Assembly (NCBI RefSeq): GCF_002151125.1
Contig: NZ_MDJZ01000016.1
Coordinates: 62,001-126,000, forward strand
DNA: 64,000 nt
Source: Clavibacter michiganensis
Lineage (GTDB): Bacteria; Actinomycetota; Actinomycetes; Actinomycetales; Microbacteriaceae
Reading direction: 5' to 3'
In this document: one piece after another, positions 1-8,343 of the stretch
Position numbering within the stretch: position 1 is the stretch's first letter
Layout of the letters: each line of letters starts with the position of its first letter
The notes under the pieces: generated by a model
Told to the model about the DNA's origin: nothing
The model's database searches: none
Seen by the model: the letters and a program-made list of their open reading frames with translations, nothing else
Position numbers and translations under genes: made by a program

Positions 1-1068
1 GTCGATGCCGACCGCGAGGCCGAGCATCACGCCGAGCACCGGGGTCACCGACGCCATGTCGACGACGCCGGAGAACGCGAGCGAGGCCGTGACGCCGACG
101 CCCACGCCGACCACCGCGGTGACGATGGGGAGCGACGCGGCGATGAGCGTGCCGAGCATCACGATGAGGACGATGGCGGCGAAGATCAGGCCGACGACCT
201 CGCCGATGCCGAAGATCTCGGGGACGCCCTGCGCGAGGTCGGTCGCGAAGTCGACGCTCGTGCCGTCGACGGGGGAGTCCTGGAAGTGCGCGATGGCCTC
301 CTCCTTGGTCTCCTCGGAGAGCTCGAGGCGCGGATCCGTGAAGGAGATGTTCACGATGGCCGTCGAGCCGTCCTCGGAGACCACGCCGATGCCGTCCGTG
401 AGGCCGAGGAGCGTGCGGCCGAGCTCGGCCTGCTCGGCGCCCGACTCGAGCTCGGTGCGGTTCGCGTCGACCGTCGCCTGCTGCTCCTGGAGGGCCTGGG
501 TCTGCTGGTCGAGCTGGGCCTGCTGCGCGTCGAGCGGCGCGAGCTGGGCCGCCTGCGCGCCCGCGGCCTCGGCCTGCTGGCGCGCGGCGGTGAGCTGCTG
601 CTGGCCCGCCTCGAGCTGCGCCTTCCCGGCGTCGAGCTGCTGCTGCGCGGCATCGAGCTGGGCGCGGCCCGCGGTGATCTGGTCGTCACCGCTCTGCAGC
701 CGCGCGGCCTGGTCGGCGCGCTGCTGGGTGACGGCGAAGGGATCCACCACGGAGGCGACGCCCTCGAGGTCGCCCGCGCTCTCGGCGAGGGCGGAGATGT
801 CCTGCTCCTGCTGGTCGGTGAAGGCCGACCCGTCGGTGGTCGTGTAGACGACCGTGCCGGTGCCGCCCGCGGTGTCGGGCAGCGTCTCGGCGAGCTCGTC
901 GGTGACGGCGCCGGACGCCGTGCCCGGGATGTCGAAGCTGTTGCCGAGGGTGCCGGCGAACGCGAGGAACGAGCCCACGCCGATGCCGAGGATCACCACC
1001 CACGAGACGATGACGAGCCACGCGCGACGCGCGGCCAACGAACCGAGCCGGAACAGCAGTGACGCCAT
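1..1068 (-). CDS. MMPL/RND-family transporter, C-terminal part beyond window
   Basis: The reading frame is open from an ATG at 1068 to the window edge, giving the first 356 residues. A first membrane segment lies at about residues 15-38. A large extracytoplasmic domain follows, containing a Gln/Ala/Leu-rich coiled coil at about 120-190. Several hydrophobic segments then run from about 265 to the edge. This is the layout of actinobacterial MMPL proteins, which export lipids or hydrophobic drugs using the proton gradient. An AAGGAGAT ribosome site precedes the start. It is divergent from a TetR gene with a palindrome between them, so it is probably repressed by that TetR. Substrate unknown. Confidence 0.88.
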   Translation of the reverse strand, partial: MASLLFRLGSLAARRAWLVIVSWVVILGIGVGSFLAFAGTLGNSFDIPGTASGAVTDELAETLPDTAGGTGTVVYTTTDGSAFTDQQEQDISALAESAGDLEGVASVVDPFAVTQQRADQAARLQSGDDQITAGRAQLDAAQQQLDAGKAQLEAGQQQLTAARQQAEAAGAQAAQLAPLDAQQAQLDQQTQALQEQQATVDANRTELESGAEQAELGRTLLGLTDGIGVVSEDGSTAIVNISFTDPRLELSEETKEEAIAHFQDSPVDGTSVDFATDLAQGVPEIFGIGEVVGLIFAAIVLIVMLGTLIAASLPIVTAVVGVGVGVTASLAFSGVVDMASVTPVLGVMLGLAVGID

Positions 1069-1090
1069 GGGATCTCCTTCAGACTCCTCG

Positions 1091-1109
1091 ACGATACGCT
1101 ACGTCTCGT
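1091..1109. promoter_or_regulatory. Putative TetR operator between MMPL and tetR genes
   Basis: ACGATACGCTACGTCTCGT is an imperfect inverted repeat (15 of 19 positions symmetric) in the 61-base divergent intergenic region. Its position between a TetR gene and a transporter gene suggests the repressor site for both. No binding data. Confidence 0.45.
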
Positions 1110-1129
1110 CTAGTTTCTGGAGCTACCCT

Positions 1130-1720
1130 GTGCAGGTGAACGAGCACCGAACCGGACGGGTCCGCAGCGAGGCGGCCCGCGAGGCGATCCTCGGCGCCAC
1201 CGTGCGCCTCATCCACGCCGTCGGCTACGACCACCTCACGATCGAGGGCGTCGCCAAGGAGGCGGGCGTCGGCAAGCAGACGATCTACCGGTGGTGGCCG
1301 TCGCGCGGCGCGCTCATCGCCGAGTGCATGACCGAGGGGCGGCTGATCCCGGTCGAGTTCGCCGTGCCCGACACGGGCGACCTCCTCGCCGACATCGAGC
1401 GCTGGCTCACCGACGTGCTCGCCGTGCTCGACGCCCCGACCGGCGGCCCGCTCGTCCGCTCGCTCGTGGCGGCGGCCGCCGAGGACGCGGCCGTGGGCGA
1501 CAGCCTGAGCGCGAGCCTCGGCGTCGACCGCGACCTGTCCGAGCGCCTGGCCTCGGGGATCCGCGCGGGCCAGCTCCCCGCCGACGCCCCCGTCGAGGAG
1601 CTCGGCCAGGCGATCCTCGGCGTCATCGTGCTGCGCGTGCTCGGTCGCGAGCGCGACCACGCCGAGAGCGTGACGCGGCTGGTGCGGTTCGTGCTGGGGG
1701 GCGGCGGGGCGGCGGGCTGA
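1130..1720 (+). CDS. TetR/AcrR-family regulator
   Basis: 196 residues from a GTG at 1130; a second in-frame GTG at 1136 is possible. The N-terminal helix-turn-helix spans about residues 30-62 and contains VAKEAGVGKQTIYRWWPSRG, the tryptophan-rich recognition helix of the TetR subgroup with a TetR_C C-terminal ligand domain. The C-terminal half is helical and ends in a Gly/Ala tail. It is transcribed away from the MMPL exporter over a shared palindrome at 1091-1109, the usual arrangement for a local drug- or lipid-responsive repressor of an efflux pump. The ligand is unknown. Confidence 0.88.
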   Translation: MQVNEHRTGRVRSEAAREAILGATVRLIHAVGYDHLTIEGVAKEAGVGKQTIYRWWPSRGALIAECMTEGRLIPVEFAVPDTGDLLADIERWLTDVLAVLDAPTGGPLVRSLVAAAAEDAAVGDSLSASLGVDRDLSERLASGIRAGQLPADAPVEELGQAILGVIVLRVLGRERDHAESVTRLVRFVLGGGGAAG

Positions 1721-1734
1721 CCGCAGCCCGGGCA

Positions 1735-2592
1735 TCACCGGTAGTCGTAGAACCCCTCGCCCGACTCCACGCCGAGCTTGCCCTTGTCGAGGTACTCGCT
1801 CTTGAGGTGGGCCGCCCACGCCTGCGCGCCCGGCTCGTCGCTCGCCGCGGAGATCGCGTAGGCCGTGCGGAGGCCGACGACGTCGTAGATCTGGAACGGG
1901 CCGAGCGGCGCGCCGGTCGCGATGCGCCAGGTGGTGTCGACCGTCTTCGGATCCGCGACGCCCGCCAGCACGAGGCCCGCGGCCGCCTCCAGCAGCGGCA
2001 CGAGCAGCGAGTTGAGCACGTAGCCGGGCTGCTCCTTCTTCAGCGGGATCGGGACCATGCCGATCTCCTCCGCGAACGCGACGACCCGGTCGAACACCTC
2101 GGGCGACGTCGCTGGCGTGCCCATGATCTCGGCCGTGTTCTGCCGCCACACGTGGTTCGCGAAGTGCAGCGCGAGGAAGCGGTCGGGGCGGCCGGTGGCG
2201 TCGGCGATCGCGCTCGGGAGGAGGGTCGAGGAGTTGGTGGCGAAGACCGTGCGCTCGGGGGCGGCGTCGGCGATGCGGCGGTAGACGTCCTGCTTGAGCT
2301 CGAGGCTCTCGGGGACCGCCTCGATCACGAGGTCGGCGTCGGCGACGGAGGCGGCGAGGTCGCTCGTCAGCGTGATCCCCGCGGCTGCGGCGGTCGCGGA
2401 CTCCCTGCTGTCCTCACCGGTCTCCGCGACGAACTGCGCAACGATCGCGTCGAGCCGTCCGCGCGCGGCCACGAGCGCGGCATCGTCCACGTCGTAGCTG
2501 GTCACGGTCTTCCCGTGGTTCGCGGCCTGGAACGCGATCTGCGCGCCCAGCACTCCCGCGCCGAGGACGGTGACCTTCGTGATGTCGGGCAT
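1735..2592 (-). CDS. 3-hydroxyacyl-CoA dehydrogenase (3-hydroxybutyryl-CoA type)
   Basis: 285 residues starting MPDITKVTVLGAGVLG. The Rossmann motif GxGxxG is at residues 11-16. HFANHVWR and the C-terminal segment with NSLLVPLLEAA match the 3-hydroxyacyl-CoA dehydrogenase family. The enzyme would oxidise 3-hydroxyacyl-CoA to 3-oxoacyl-CoA with NAD(P)+ in fatty acid or butyrate metabolism. The length matches single-domain 3-hydroxybutyryl-CoA dehydrogenases (about 280-290 residues). The start at 2592 has a good AAGGAG site; an upstream in-frame extension to 2661 is arginine-rich and unlikely. It stands alone, with no thiolase or enoyl-CoA hydratase nearby, so the exact substrate is open. Confidence 0.9.
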   Translation of the reverse strand: MPDITKVTVLGAGVLGAQIAFQAANHGKTVTSYDVDDAALVAARGRLDAIVAQFVAETGEDSRESATAAAAGITLTSDLAASVADADLVIEAVPESLELKQDVYRRIADAAPERTVFATNSSTLLPSAIADATGRPDRFLALHFANHVWRQNTAEIMGTPATSPEVFDRVVAFAEEIGMVPIPLKKEQPGYVLNSLLVPLLEAAAGLVLAGVADPKTVDTTWRIATGAPLGPFQIYDVVGLRTAYAISAASDEPGAQAWAAHLKSEYLDKGKLGVESGEGFYDYR

Positions 2593-2798
2593 GGGGGACT
2601 CCTTCGTCGGCGGACCGCGTCGGCGGGCGGGTCCCGCGGCGGCGTCCCTCCAGCGAAGCACCGGGCGGCGGGGTCCGACCGGCGCGTGCGGCGAGCGGAC
2701 AGGCCCGGCGCGCCCGACCGGCCGCGCCGGAACAGTCGCGCGTGACGCGTCGGTAGGTTCGAATGGCGGGAATCTCCGCCGGACGTGGAGGATCCCCG

Positions 2799-3647
2799 AT
2801 GAGCGACACCCCCGGGCGCAGGCCCCTCGCCCCGCTCGACCCCGCCGACCAGGGCGTCGAGGGCGAGCTCCGGCGCGACCGCTTCCTCGGCGACCGCGAC
2901 CTCACGCGCTGGGACACGCCTCCGGGTCGCGCGATCGCCCGCGTCGAGCAGCGCGTCGTGCGGACGATCGGGCCGCACGCGGCGCTCGGCGTGACCCTCG
3001 TGATCGGGCTCGCGCTCGCCGTGGCACTGTCGTGGATCGCGGCCGAGGTCTACGACGCCGTGACCGACGCCGACGGGGTCGCCGGCCTCGACCAGCCCAT
3101 CCTCCAGGCGATGCTCGGCATCCGCACGCCGTGGCTGAACGCGGCCGCGACCGCGTACACGGACGTCGCCGGCGTCGTGATCATGCCGATCATCGCGGTG
3201 GTCACGATGCTGTTCTTAGGCCTCCGGCGGCGCTCCTGGACCCCGGTCATCCTGATCCTCGCGGCCGGCGGCGGATCCCTGCTGCTCACCATCGCGGGCA
3301 AGGAGATCATCGGCCGCGCCCGCCCCGACCTCGCCGACGCGGTGCCTCCCTACGAGACGTCGCCGTCGTTCCCGAGCGGCCACACGCTGAACGCGGTGGC
3401 GATCACCGGGATCATCGCCTACCTGCTCCTCCTGCGGCAGCACCGCCGCGTGACGCGCGTGCTCTCGGTCACGGTGGCCGTGGTCTTCTCCGTCACCATC
3501 GGCATCTCCCGTGTGTACCTCGGGCACCACTGGTTCACGGACGTGCTCGCGGCCTTCTTCCTCAGCGGCGCGTGGCTCGCGCTCGTGATCACGGCGCATC
3601 GGCTGTACCTGACGGCCAGGCGGCCGGGGGCGGTGGAAGCCCGCTGA
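2799..3647 (+). CDS. PAP2-family membrane phosphatase
   Basis: 282 residues with about six membrane segments. All three PAP2 signature motifs are present: KEIIGRARP at about 168, PSGHT at about 192 and SRVYLGHHWFTDV at about 237. The His in motifs 2 and 3 and the motif-3 Asp form the catalytic site. It would dephosphorylate a lipid phosphate or undecaprenyl diphosphate on the outer face of the membrane. I chose the ATG at 2799 because GTGGAG precedes it; an upstream ATG at 2763 would add 12 residues. A 206-base divergent region separates it from the dehydrogenase. Exact substrate cannot be told. Confidence 0.9.
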   Translation: MSDTPGRRPLAPLDPADQGVEGELRRDRFLGDRDLTRWDTPPGRAIARVEQRVVRTIGPHAALGVTLVIGLALAVALSWIAAEVYDAVTDADGVAGLDQPILQAMLGIRTPWLNAAATAYTDVAGVVIMPIIAVVTMLFLGLRRRSWTPVILILAAGGGSLLLTIAGKEIIGRARPDLADAVPPYETSPSFPSGHTLNAVAITGIIAYLLLLRQHRRVTRVLSVTVAVVFSVTIGISRVYLGHHWFTDVLAAFFLSGAWLALVITAHRLYLTARRPGAVEAR

Positions 3648-3675
3648 CGGATCGCGGGTGTGCGACGGTGGATCC

Positions 3676-3915
3676 ATGGACGACAGGCGCAGCTTCGAGC
3701 ACGACTCCGCGGCACATCAGCGGCTGACGGGTGAGCCGTCCGCTCGTCAGATCCTCGTGCTGATCGCGGTGACCGCCTTCATGTCCGCGTCCGCCCTGGC
3801 CTTCGCCGAGCTCGGGTTCGTCATGCGGATCGTCGTGATGGTGGTCGTGATGCTGGTGCTCGCGCTGATCGGCCGGGTCATCATCCGCCGCAGCAACCTC
3901 CGCCAGCACCGCTAG
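3676..3915 (+). CDS. Small two-pass membrane protein
   Basis: 79 residues. A charged N-terminus of about 24 residues is followed by two hydrophobic segments at about 25-45 and 47-68 and a basic end (RRSNLRQHR). I do not recognise a family. It lies 28 bases after the PAP2 gene in the same direction and may be co-transcribed with it. Function unknown. Confidence 0.6.
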   Translation: MDDRRSFEHDSAAHQRLTGEPSARQILVLIAVTAFMSASALAFAELGFVMRIVVMVVVMLVLALIGRVIIRRSNLRQHR

Positions 3916-3954
3916 CCTGCACGCGCCACTGCCGCTCCGTGCGACCCTTGCCGC

Positions 3955-4377
3955 ATGGATCTCGAGGTCGGCCCCGCGCTGACCATCCCCGCGGCCGAGC
4001 TGCGGTGGCGGTTCTCGCGGTCGTCCGGACCCGGCGGACAGCACGTCAACACGTCGGACAGCCGGGTGCAGCTCACGTGGGACGTGGCGGGATCGCTCGT
4101 GCTCACCGACCCGCAGCGGGAGCGGATCCTCGATCGCCTCAGCCGGCGCCTGGTCGCCGGGACCATCACGGTGACGGTCTCGGAGCAGCGGTCGCAGCTG
4201 CGCAACCGGGTCGCCGCACTCGACGCGCTGCGTGAGATCGTTGGCGTTGCGCTCGCGCCGGACGCCGCGCCGCGTCGGCCGACCCGTCCCACGAAGGGCT
4301 CGCAGCGCCGCCGCCTGGCTGCTAAGACGCAGCGATCCGCCACGAAGCAGCAGCGCAAGCGCCCGACCGGCGACTGA
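3955..4377 (+). CDS. arfB: ArfB-type peptidyl-tRNA hydrolase (ribosome rescue)
   Basis: 140 residues. The GGQ motif at residues 27-29 sits in SSGPGGQHVNTSDSRVQL, the class I release-factor-like catalytic loop that hydrolyses peptidyl-tRNA in the ribosomal A site. The C-terminal 30 residues are strongly basic (SQRRRLAAKTQ, KQQRKR), matching the ArfB tail that enters the empty mRNA channel of stalled ribosomes. Length matches ArfB/YaeJ (about 140) and not a full release factor (about 360). It would release nascent chains from non-stop ribosomes as a backup to trans-translation. Confidence 0.95.
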   Translation: MDLEVGPALTIPAAELRWRFSRSSGPGGQHVNTSDSRVQLTWDVAGSLVLTDPQRERILDRLSRRLVAGTITVTVSEQRSQLRNRVAALDALREIVGVALAPDAAPRRPTRPTKGSQRRRLAAKTQRSATKQQRKRPTGD

Positions 4378-4404
4378 CAGCGGAGGCGGGCAGGCGTCAG
4401 CGAA

Positions 4405-5454
4405 TCAGGCCGACGCCCCCACCGCCACGTCAGCCCGGTCCCACCCCAGCGCCTCGCCGATCTGCTTGATCGCGGCGAGCGACCGCAGGTTGAAGTCCAC
4501 GCCGAGCTGATTCGGGATGGTGACGAGGAGGGTGTCGGCCGAGGCGATCGCCTGGTCCTTGCCGAGCTCGTCGATGAGGCGCTCCGGGCTGCCGATGTAG
4601 GAGCGGCCGAAGCGCCACTTCTCGCCGCCGACCTGGCCGACCTGGTCCTGGCCCTCGATCTGCGAGCGGACGCCGAAGTACATCTCCGACTCGTCGTCGA
4701 TGATCGGGATGATACTGCGGCTGACGCTCACGCGCGGCTCCCATGCGTGCCCGGCGGCGGCCCATCCGTCGCGGAACAGCTGGATCTGCTCGGCCTGGAG
4801 CACGTCGAGCGGAACGCCGGTGTCCTCCGAGAGGAGCGTCGACGACATGAGGTTCATGCCCTGCTCGGCCGCCCACCGGCCGGTCGCGCGCGTGCCGGCG
4901 CCCCACCAGATCCGCTCGCGGAGGCCCGGCGACTGCGGCGTGATCGCCACGCCGCCCGCGATGATCCCGCGCTGCGGGGCCGCGGTCGCGAGCTCCTCGC
5001 CCTCGAGCGCGCGGAGGAAGAGGCCCGTGTGGCGGCGGGCCATGTCCGCGTCGGTCTCGCCGTCGCGCGGCACGTAGCCGAACGACTCGTAGCCGGCCTC
5101 AACCTGCTCGGGCGATCCGCGGCTGATGCCGAGCTGCACCCGGCGGTTGGAGATGAGGTCGGTCATGGCCGCCTCCTCCGCCATGTAGAGGGGGTTCTCG
5201 TAGCGCATGTCGACGACGCCGGTGCCGATCTCGATCCGGCTGGTGCGGCTCGCGATGGCGGCCAGCAGCGGGAACGGCGACGCCTGCTGCGGCGCGAAGT
5301 GGTGCACGCGGAAGTACGCGCCGTCGATGCCGATCTCCTCGGCCGCGACCGCGAGGTCGATCGACTGGAGCAGCGAGTCCTGGGCGGTGCGCACGCGGGA
5401 TCCGCGCACGTCCTGCCAGTGGTTGAACGACAGGAAGCCGATCTTCGTGGCCAT
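4405..5454 (-). CDS. LLM-class flavin-dependent oxidoreductase (luciferase-like)
   Basis: 349 residues from the ATG at 5454 (MATKIGFLSFNHW). The TIM-barrel luciferase-like fold is indicated by an early AAEEIGIDGAYFRVHHF, by SRTSRIEIGTGVVDMRYENP (flavin-binding strand) and by RVQLGISRGSPEQ. Such proteins use reduced FMN or F420 to oxidise small molecules. The length is normal for group 1 LLM enzymes. A longer in-frame extension to 5562 has no ribosome site and is proline/arginine-rich, so I rejected it. Convergent with arfB; no partner gene reveals the substrate. Confidence 0.88.
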   Translation of the reverse strand: MATKIGFLSFNHWQDVRGSRVRTAQDSLLQSIDLAVAAEEIGIDGAYFRVHHFAPQQASPFPLLAAIASRTSRIEIGTGVVDMRYENPLYMAEEAAMTDLISNRRVQLGISRGSPEQVEAGYESFGYVPRDGETDADMARRHTGLFLRALEGEELATAAPQRGIIAGGVAITPQSPGLRERIWWGAGTRATGRWAAEQGMNLMSSTLLSEDTGVPLDVLQAEQIQLFRDGWAAAGHAWEPRVSVSRSIIPIIDDESEMYFGVRSQIEGQDQVGQVGGEKWRFGRSYIGSPERLIDELGKDQAIASADTLLVTIPNQLGVDFNLRSLAAIKQIGEALGWDRADVAVGASA

Positions 5455-5587
5455 GGGGCGCTCCTCGGTGCTCGTCGGCGGCGGATCCGGGTGGATGCGT
5501 CTGCATGGAAGTGAACCACGTGCGAGCGGCCGGGTATTCCCGCGGGCGATCCTGGACCGCACGCCCGCCTCGGCCTACGCTCCGACC

Positions 5588-5932
5588 ATGCACCGCATCT
5601 TCACGACGCCGTTCGCCGCGGTCTACCCGCTCTACGTGAAGAAGGTCGAGCGCAAGGGGCGCACGCGAGCCGAGGTCGACGAGGTGATCACCTGGCTCAC
5701 CGGCTTCGGCGCCGCAGAGCTGCAGCACCACCTCGACGCGGAGACCACATTCGAGGACTTCTTCGCGGCGGCCCGCCTCAACCCGCTCGCCGAGGAGGTG
5801 CGCGGCGTGATCTGCGGCGTCCGCATCGAGGAGATCGAGGACCCGCTCATGAAGGAGATCCGGATCCTCGACAAGCTCGTCGACGAGATCGCCCGCGGCC
5901 GGCCGATGCAGAAGGTGCTGCGCGGCAGCTAG
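5588..5932 (+). CDS. DUF2200-family protein
   Basis: 114 residues. MHRIFTTPFAAVYPLYVKKVERKGRT, the central VDEVITWLTGF and the C-terminal GVICGVRIEEIEDPLMKEIRILDKLVDE match the small conserved DUF2200 family as I recall it. There is no signal peptide or membrane segment. Function unknown. Its stop codon overlaps the convergent stop of the DUF2283 gene by two bases. Confidence 0.85.
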   Translation: MHRIFTTPFAAVYPLYVKKVERKGRTRAEVDEVITWLTGFGAAELQHHLDAETTFEDFFAAARLNPLAEEVRGVICGVRIEEIEDPLMKEIRILDKLVDEIARGRPMQKVLRGS

Positions 5933-6156
5933 CCGATCCGCTCCGCCTCCGCGAGCACCGCCGCCGGCAGCACGGCGCTCGCGTGCAGCACCTCGATGCC
6001 GAGGAGGCGGCCGTCGGCGTCGAAGTCGAGCGCCACCTCCCCGCGGTCGCCGGGCGTCACCAGCGAGTGGATCTGCGACGCCACCTCACCGGGCGCGATC
6101 GGGTCGGCCAGCTCGACGTACGCGGCGTCCGCGGCCGCGTCGTACGTGACCCGCAT
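5929..6156 (-). CDS. DUF2283-family small protein
   Basis: 75 residues from ATG 6156; a GTG at 6159 is an alternative. The sequence MRVTYDAAADAAYVELAD followed by LDFDADGRLLGIEVL has the repeating beta pattern of DUF2283. The start ATG overlaps the stop of the upstream TetR gene (TGATG), so the two are translationally coupled. Possible small cytosolic partner or antitoxin-like protein; no function is established for the family. Confidence 0.75.
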   Translation of the reverse strand: MRVTYDAAADAAYVELADPIAPGEVASQIHSLVTPGDRGEVALDFDADGRLLGIEVLHASAVLPAAVLAEAERIG

Positions 6157-6731
6157 CACGCGCCCTCGCCCATCACCCGGCGGAACGCGTCGAGCGTCTC
6201 GCGCAGCACCTCGGCGAGGTCGGTGTCGTTGCCGCCGTCGGAGAGCCAGCGGCCGATCGAGACGCCGAAGACGGTGGCGGTGGCGTGGGCGACGAGCACG
6301 GCGGTGAGCGGATCCACGCCGCGCTCCACGAACCCCGCACGCACGGCCTCCTGCATCGCGGCGACTTTCCGCATCTCCCGCTCCTGCAGCCCGGGGTCGG
6401 CGCCGATGATGCGCTTGCGGGCGAGCAGCGTCGCGCGCCCCTCCGCGAACTGCGACGCGACGACCTCCGGGAAGCCGTCCTCCACGACCTGGAGCGGCGA
6501 GCGGTCGGCCGGCGCCGCCCGGATGATCCGCGTGACGAGCGCGGGCAGCTCGTCCTCCTCCGCGAAGAGCACCTCGCGCTTGTCGGCGAAGTAGCGGAAG
6601 AAGGTGCGGGTCGTGAGGCCGGCGCGGGCGGTGATCTCGGGCACGGTCGTCTCCGCGAAGCCCCGTTCGTGGAACAGCTCGAGGGCGGCGGCGGCCAGGC
6701 GCTCACGCGTGTCCGGCTGCCATCTGCTCAT
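6156..6731 (-). CDS. TetR/AcrR-family regulator
   Basis: 191 residues. The helix-turn-helix at about residues 27-50 reads TTVPEITARAGLTTRTFFRYF, the subgroup with two aromatic residues in the recognition helix. The C-terminal domain is helical with conserved RKRIIGADPGL. It is divergent from an oxidoreductase gene, and two palindromes sit in the gap, one near its own start and one nearer the other gene. It probably represses both itself and the oxidoreductase in response to a small molecule. Coupled downstream to a DUF2283 gene. Confidence 0.9.
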   Translation of the reverse strand: MSRWQPDTRERLAAAALELFHERGFAETTVPEITARAGLTTRTFFRYFADKREVLFAEEDELPALVTRIIRAAPADRSPLQVVEDGFPEVVASQFAEGRATLLARKRIIGADPGLQEREMRKVAAMQEAVRAGFVERGVDPLTAVLVAHATATVFGVSIGRWLSDGGNDTDLAEVLRETLDAFRRVMGEGA

Positions 6732-6746
6732 GCGTCGATCCTAGTG

Positions 6747-6763
6747 ATGACACGACGTGTCAT
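6747..6763. promoter_or_regulatory. TetR operator candidate 1 (perfect palindrome)
   Basis: ATGACACGACGTGTCAT is a perfect inverted repeat with 8-base arms around one central base. It lies 16 bases upstream of the tetR start codon at 6731, in position to block tetR transcription. Confidence 0.65.
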
Positions 6764-6776
6764 GGCTGTGTATGGT

Positions 6777-6795
6777 GATGACACGCGATGTCATC
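6777..6795. promoter_or_regulatory. TetR operator candidate 2
   Basis: GATGACACGCGATGTCATC has 7-base perfect arms (GATGACA/TGTCATC) with a 5-base centre. It shares the ATGACAC core with candidate 1 and lies 32 bases upstream of the divergent oxidoreductase start. The two sites are centred 31 bases apart, about three helical turns. Confidence 0.6.
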
Positions 6796-6826
6796 GGGCA
6801 GCGCGATCCGCAGATCGGAGAACCGC

Positions 6827-7960
6827 ATGCCCACCGAGACCGCCGCCTGGCTCGCCTCGTCCGCCGCCGACCTCACCGTCGGATCCGCGCCGCGGACCGC
6901 TCCGCGGGAGGGCGAGGTCGCGATCCGCGTCCGCGCCGTCGCGATCAACCCGCTCGACACCATGAAGCAGCACATGGGCGACCTCATGTACCGCTGGCTG
7001 CCGCACCCCGCGGTGCTCGGCGAGGACGTCGCGGGCGTCGTCGACGAGGTCGGCCCGGGCGTCACGCGCTTCGCGCTCCGCGACCGCGTCGTCGCGTACG
7101 CGGTGGGCATGGAGAAGGGGCGGCGGCACGCACCCGAGGGAGGCTTCCAGACCCGCGTGATCGTGCGCACCGACCTGGCGTCGCCGATCCCGGACGCGAT
7201 GCGCTTCGAGGACGCCGCCGTCCTCCCGCTCGGGATCTCCACTGCCGCGTCCGGCCTCTTCGGCGCCGGCCAGCTCCGGCTGCGCACGCCGGACGCGAGC
7301 ACGCCGCCGACGGGGGAGACCGTGGTGGTCTGGGGCGGATCCACGAGCGTCGGCATGAACGCGATCCAGCTCGCCGTCGCCGCCGGGTACGACGTCGTGA
7401 CGACCGCGTCGCCGCGCAACCACGACCTCGTGCGCTCGCTCGGGGCGAGCCGCGCGTTCGACTACCGGAGCGCGACGGCCGTCCGGGACATCACGGCGCA
7501 CCTCGCGGAGGGCGGGCGCCGGGTCGCTGGCGTGCTCGCCATCGGCACCGGATCCGGGGCACCGGCCGTCGACATCGCCATCGCGACGGGCGCGACGCGC
7601 GTCAGCATGGCGAGCCCGCCGGTGTCGTTCGAGACCCTGCCGCGCGGCGGGCGCGTCGGCCTGCCGCTCGTGCGCCTCGGGATCCGCATGGGCACGGCCA
7701 CCCCGGCCCTGATGCTGCGGGCGCGCGTCCGCGGGATCCGCGCGCGCTTCATCTGGGGCAGCGCGCTCATGCACGACGAGGTCGGCCCGATGCTCTGGGA
7801 GCGCTTCCTCCCGGCAGCGCTCGCCGAGGGCCGCTACGTCGCGGCGCCCCGGGCCGAGGTGGTCGGCACCGGCCTCGACGCGATCCAGCCGGCGATGGAC
7901 CGCTTGCGCGAAGGCGTCTCGGCGCGGAAGCTCGTGGTCGCGCTGGACGACCGGGCGTGA
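6827..7960 (+). CDS. MDR-superfamily NAD(P)-dependent oxidoreductase (zinc-independent)
   Basis: 377 residues from ATG 6827 (MPTETAAWLAS), with TCGGAG upstream. The GroES-like domain has AVAINPLDTMKQHMGD and HPAVLGEDVAGVVDEVG. The Rossmann domain has VVVWGGSTSVGMNAIQLA. The Cys ligands of zinc alcohol dehydrogenases are absent, so it resembles quinone oxidoreductases or enoyl reductases. It would reduce a reactive carbonyl or quinone. Control by the divergent TetR through the 6777-6795 palindrome is likely, which suggests a detoxification role. Confidence 0.88.
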   Translation: MPTETAAWLASSAADLTVGSAPRTAPREGEVAIRVRAVAINPLDTMKQHMGDLMYRWLPHPAVLGEDVAGVVDEVGPGVTRFALRDRVVAYAVGMEKGRRHAPEGGFQTRVIVRTDLASPIPDAMRFEDAAVLPLGISTAASGLFGAGQLRLRTPDASTPPTGETVVVWGGSTSVGMNAIQLAVAAGYDVVTTASPRNHDLVRSLGASRAFDYRSATAVRDITAHLAEGGRRVAGVLAIGTGSGAPAVDIAIATGATRVSMASPPVSFETLPRGGRVGLPLVRLGIRMGTATPALMLRARVRGIRARFIWGSALMHDEVGPMLWERFLPAALAEGRYVAAPRAEVVGTGLDAIQPAMDRLREGVSARKLVVALDDRA

Positions 7961-8006
7961 CCGCCGCGGCTAGCGTGGGGAGCACCGACCACCGAGGAGC
8001 ACCCGC

Positions 8007-8306
8007 ATGAGCCGCATCACCGTCGACCAGCTCGCCGCCCTGGACTCGCCCGTCCTCATCGACGTGCGCGAGCCCGACGAGTACGCCGCGGGTCACGCGC
8101 CGGGCGCCGTGAACCTGCCCATGTCGCAGCTCGACGCCCGCGTCGACGAGGTCCCGACCGACGCGCCCGTGCACGTGATCTGCCAGTCCGGCGGACGCAG
8201 CGCCCGGGCGACCGAGGCGCTCGCAGCCAGGGGCGTCGACGCGGTCGACGTCGAGGGCGGCACGAGCGCGTGGATCTCCGCGGGGCACCCGGTCGACCGC
8301 AACTGA
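8007..8306 (+). CDS. Single-domain rhodanese (sulfurtransferase)
   Basis: 99 residues covering one rhodanese domain. VLIDVREPDEYAAGHAPGAVNLP is the first conserved block. The active-site loop is CQSGGRS, with the persulfide-forming Cys at about residue 54. It ends with the usual GGTSAWISAGHPV. Length matches GlpE-like single-domain enzymes that move sulfane sulfur to cyanide or thiol acceptors. It lies 46 bases after the oxidoreductase and may be co-transcribed with it. Confidence 0.92.
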   Translation: MSRITVDQLAALDSPVLIDVREPDEYAAGHAPGAVNLPMSQLDARVDEVPTDAPVHVICQSGGRSARATEALAARGVDAVDVEGGTSAWISAGHPVDRN

Positions 8307-8343
8307 GCCGGGCCGCGTCGGCGGCGCTCCGTAGCATCGGGGC

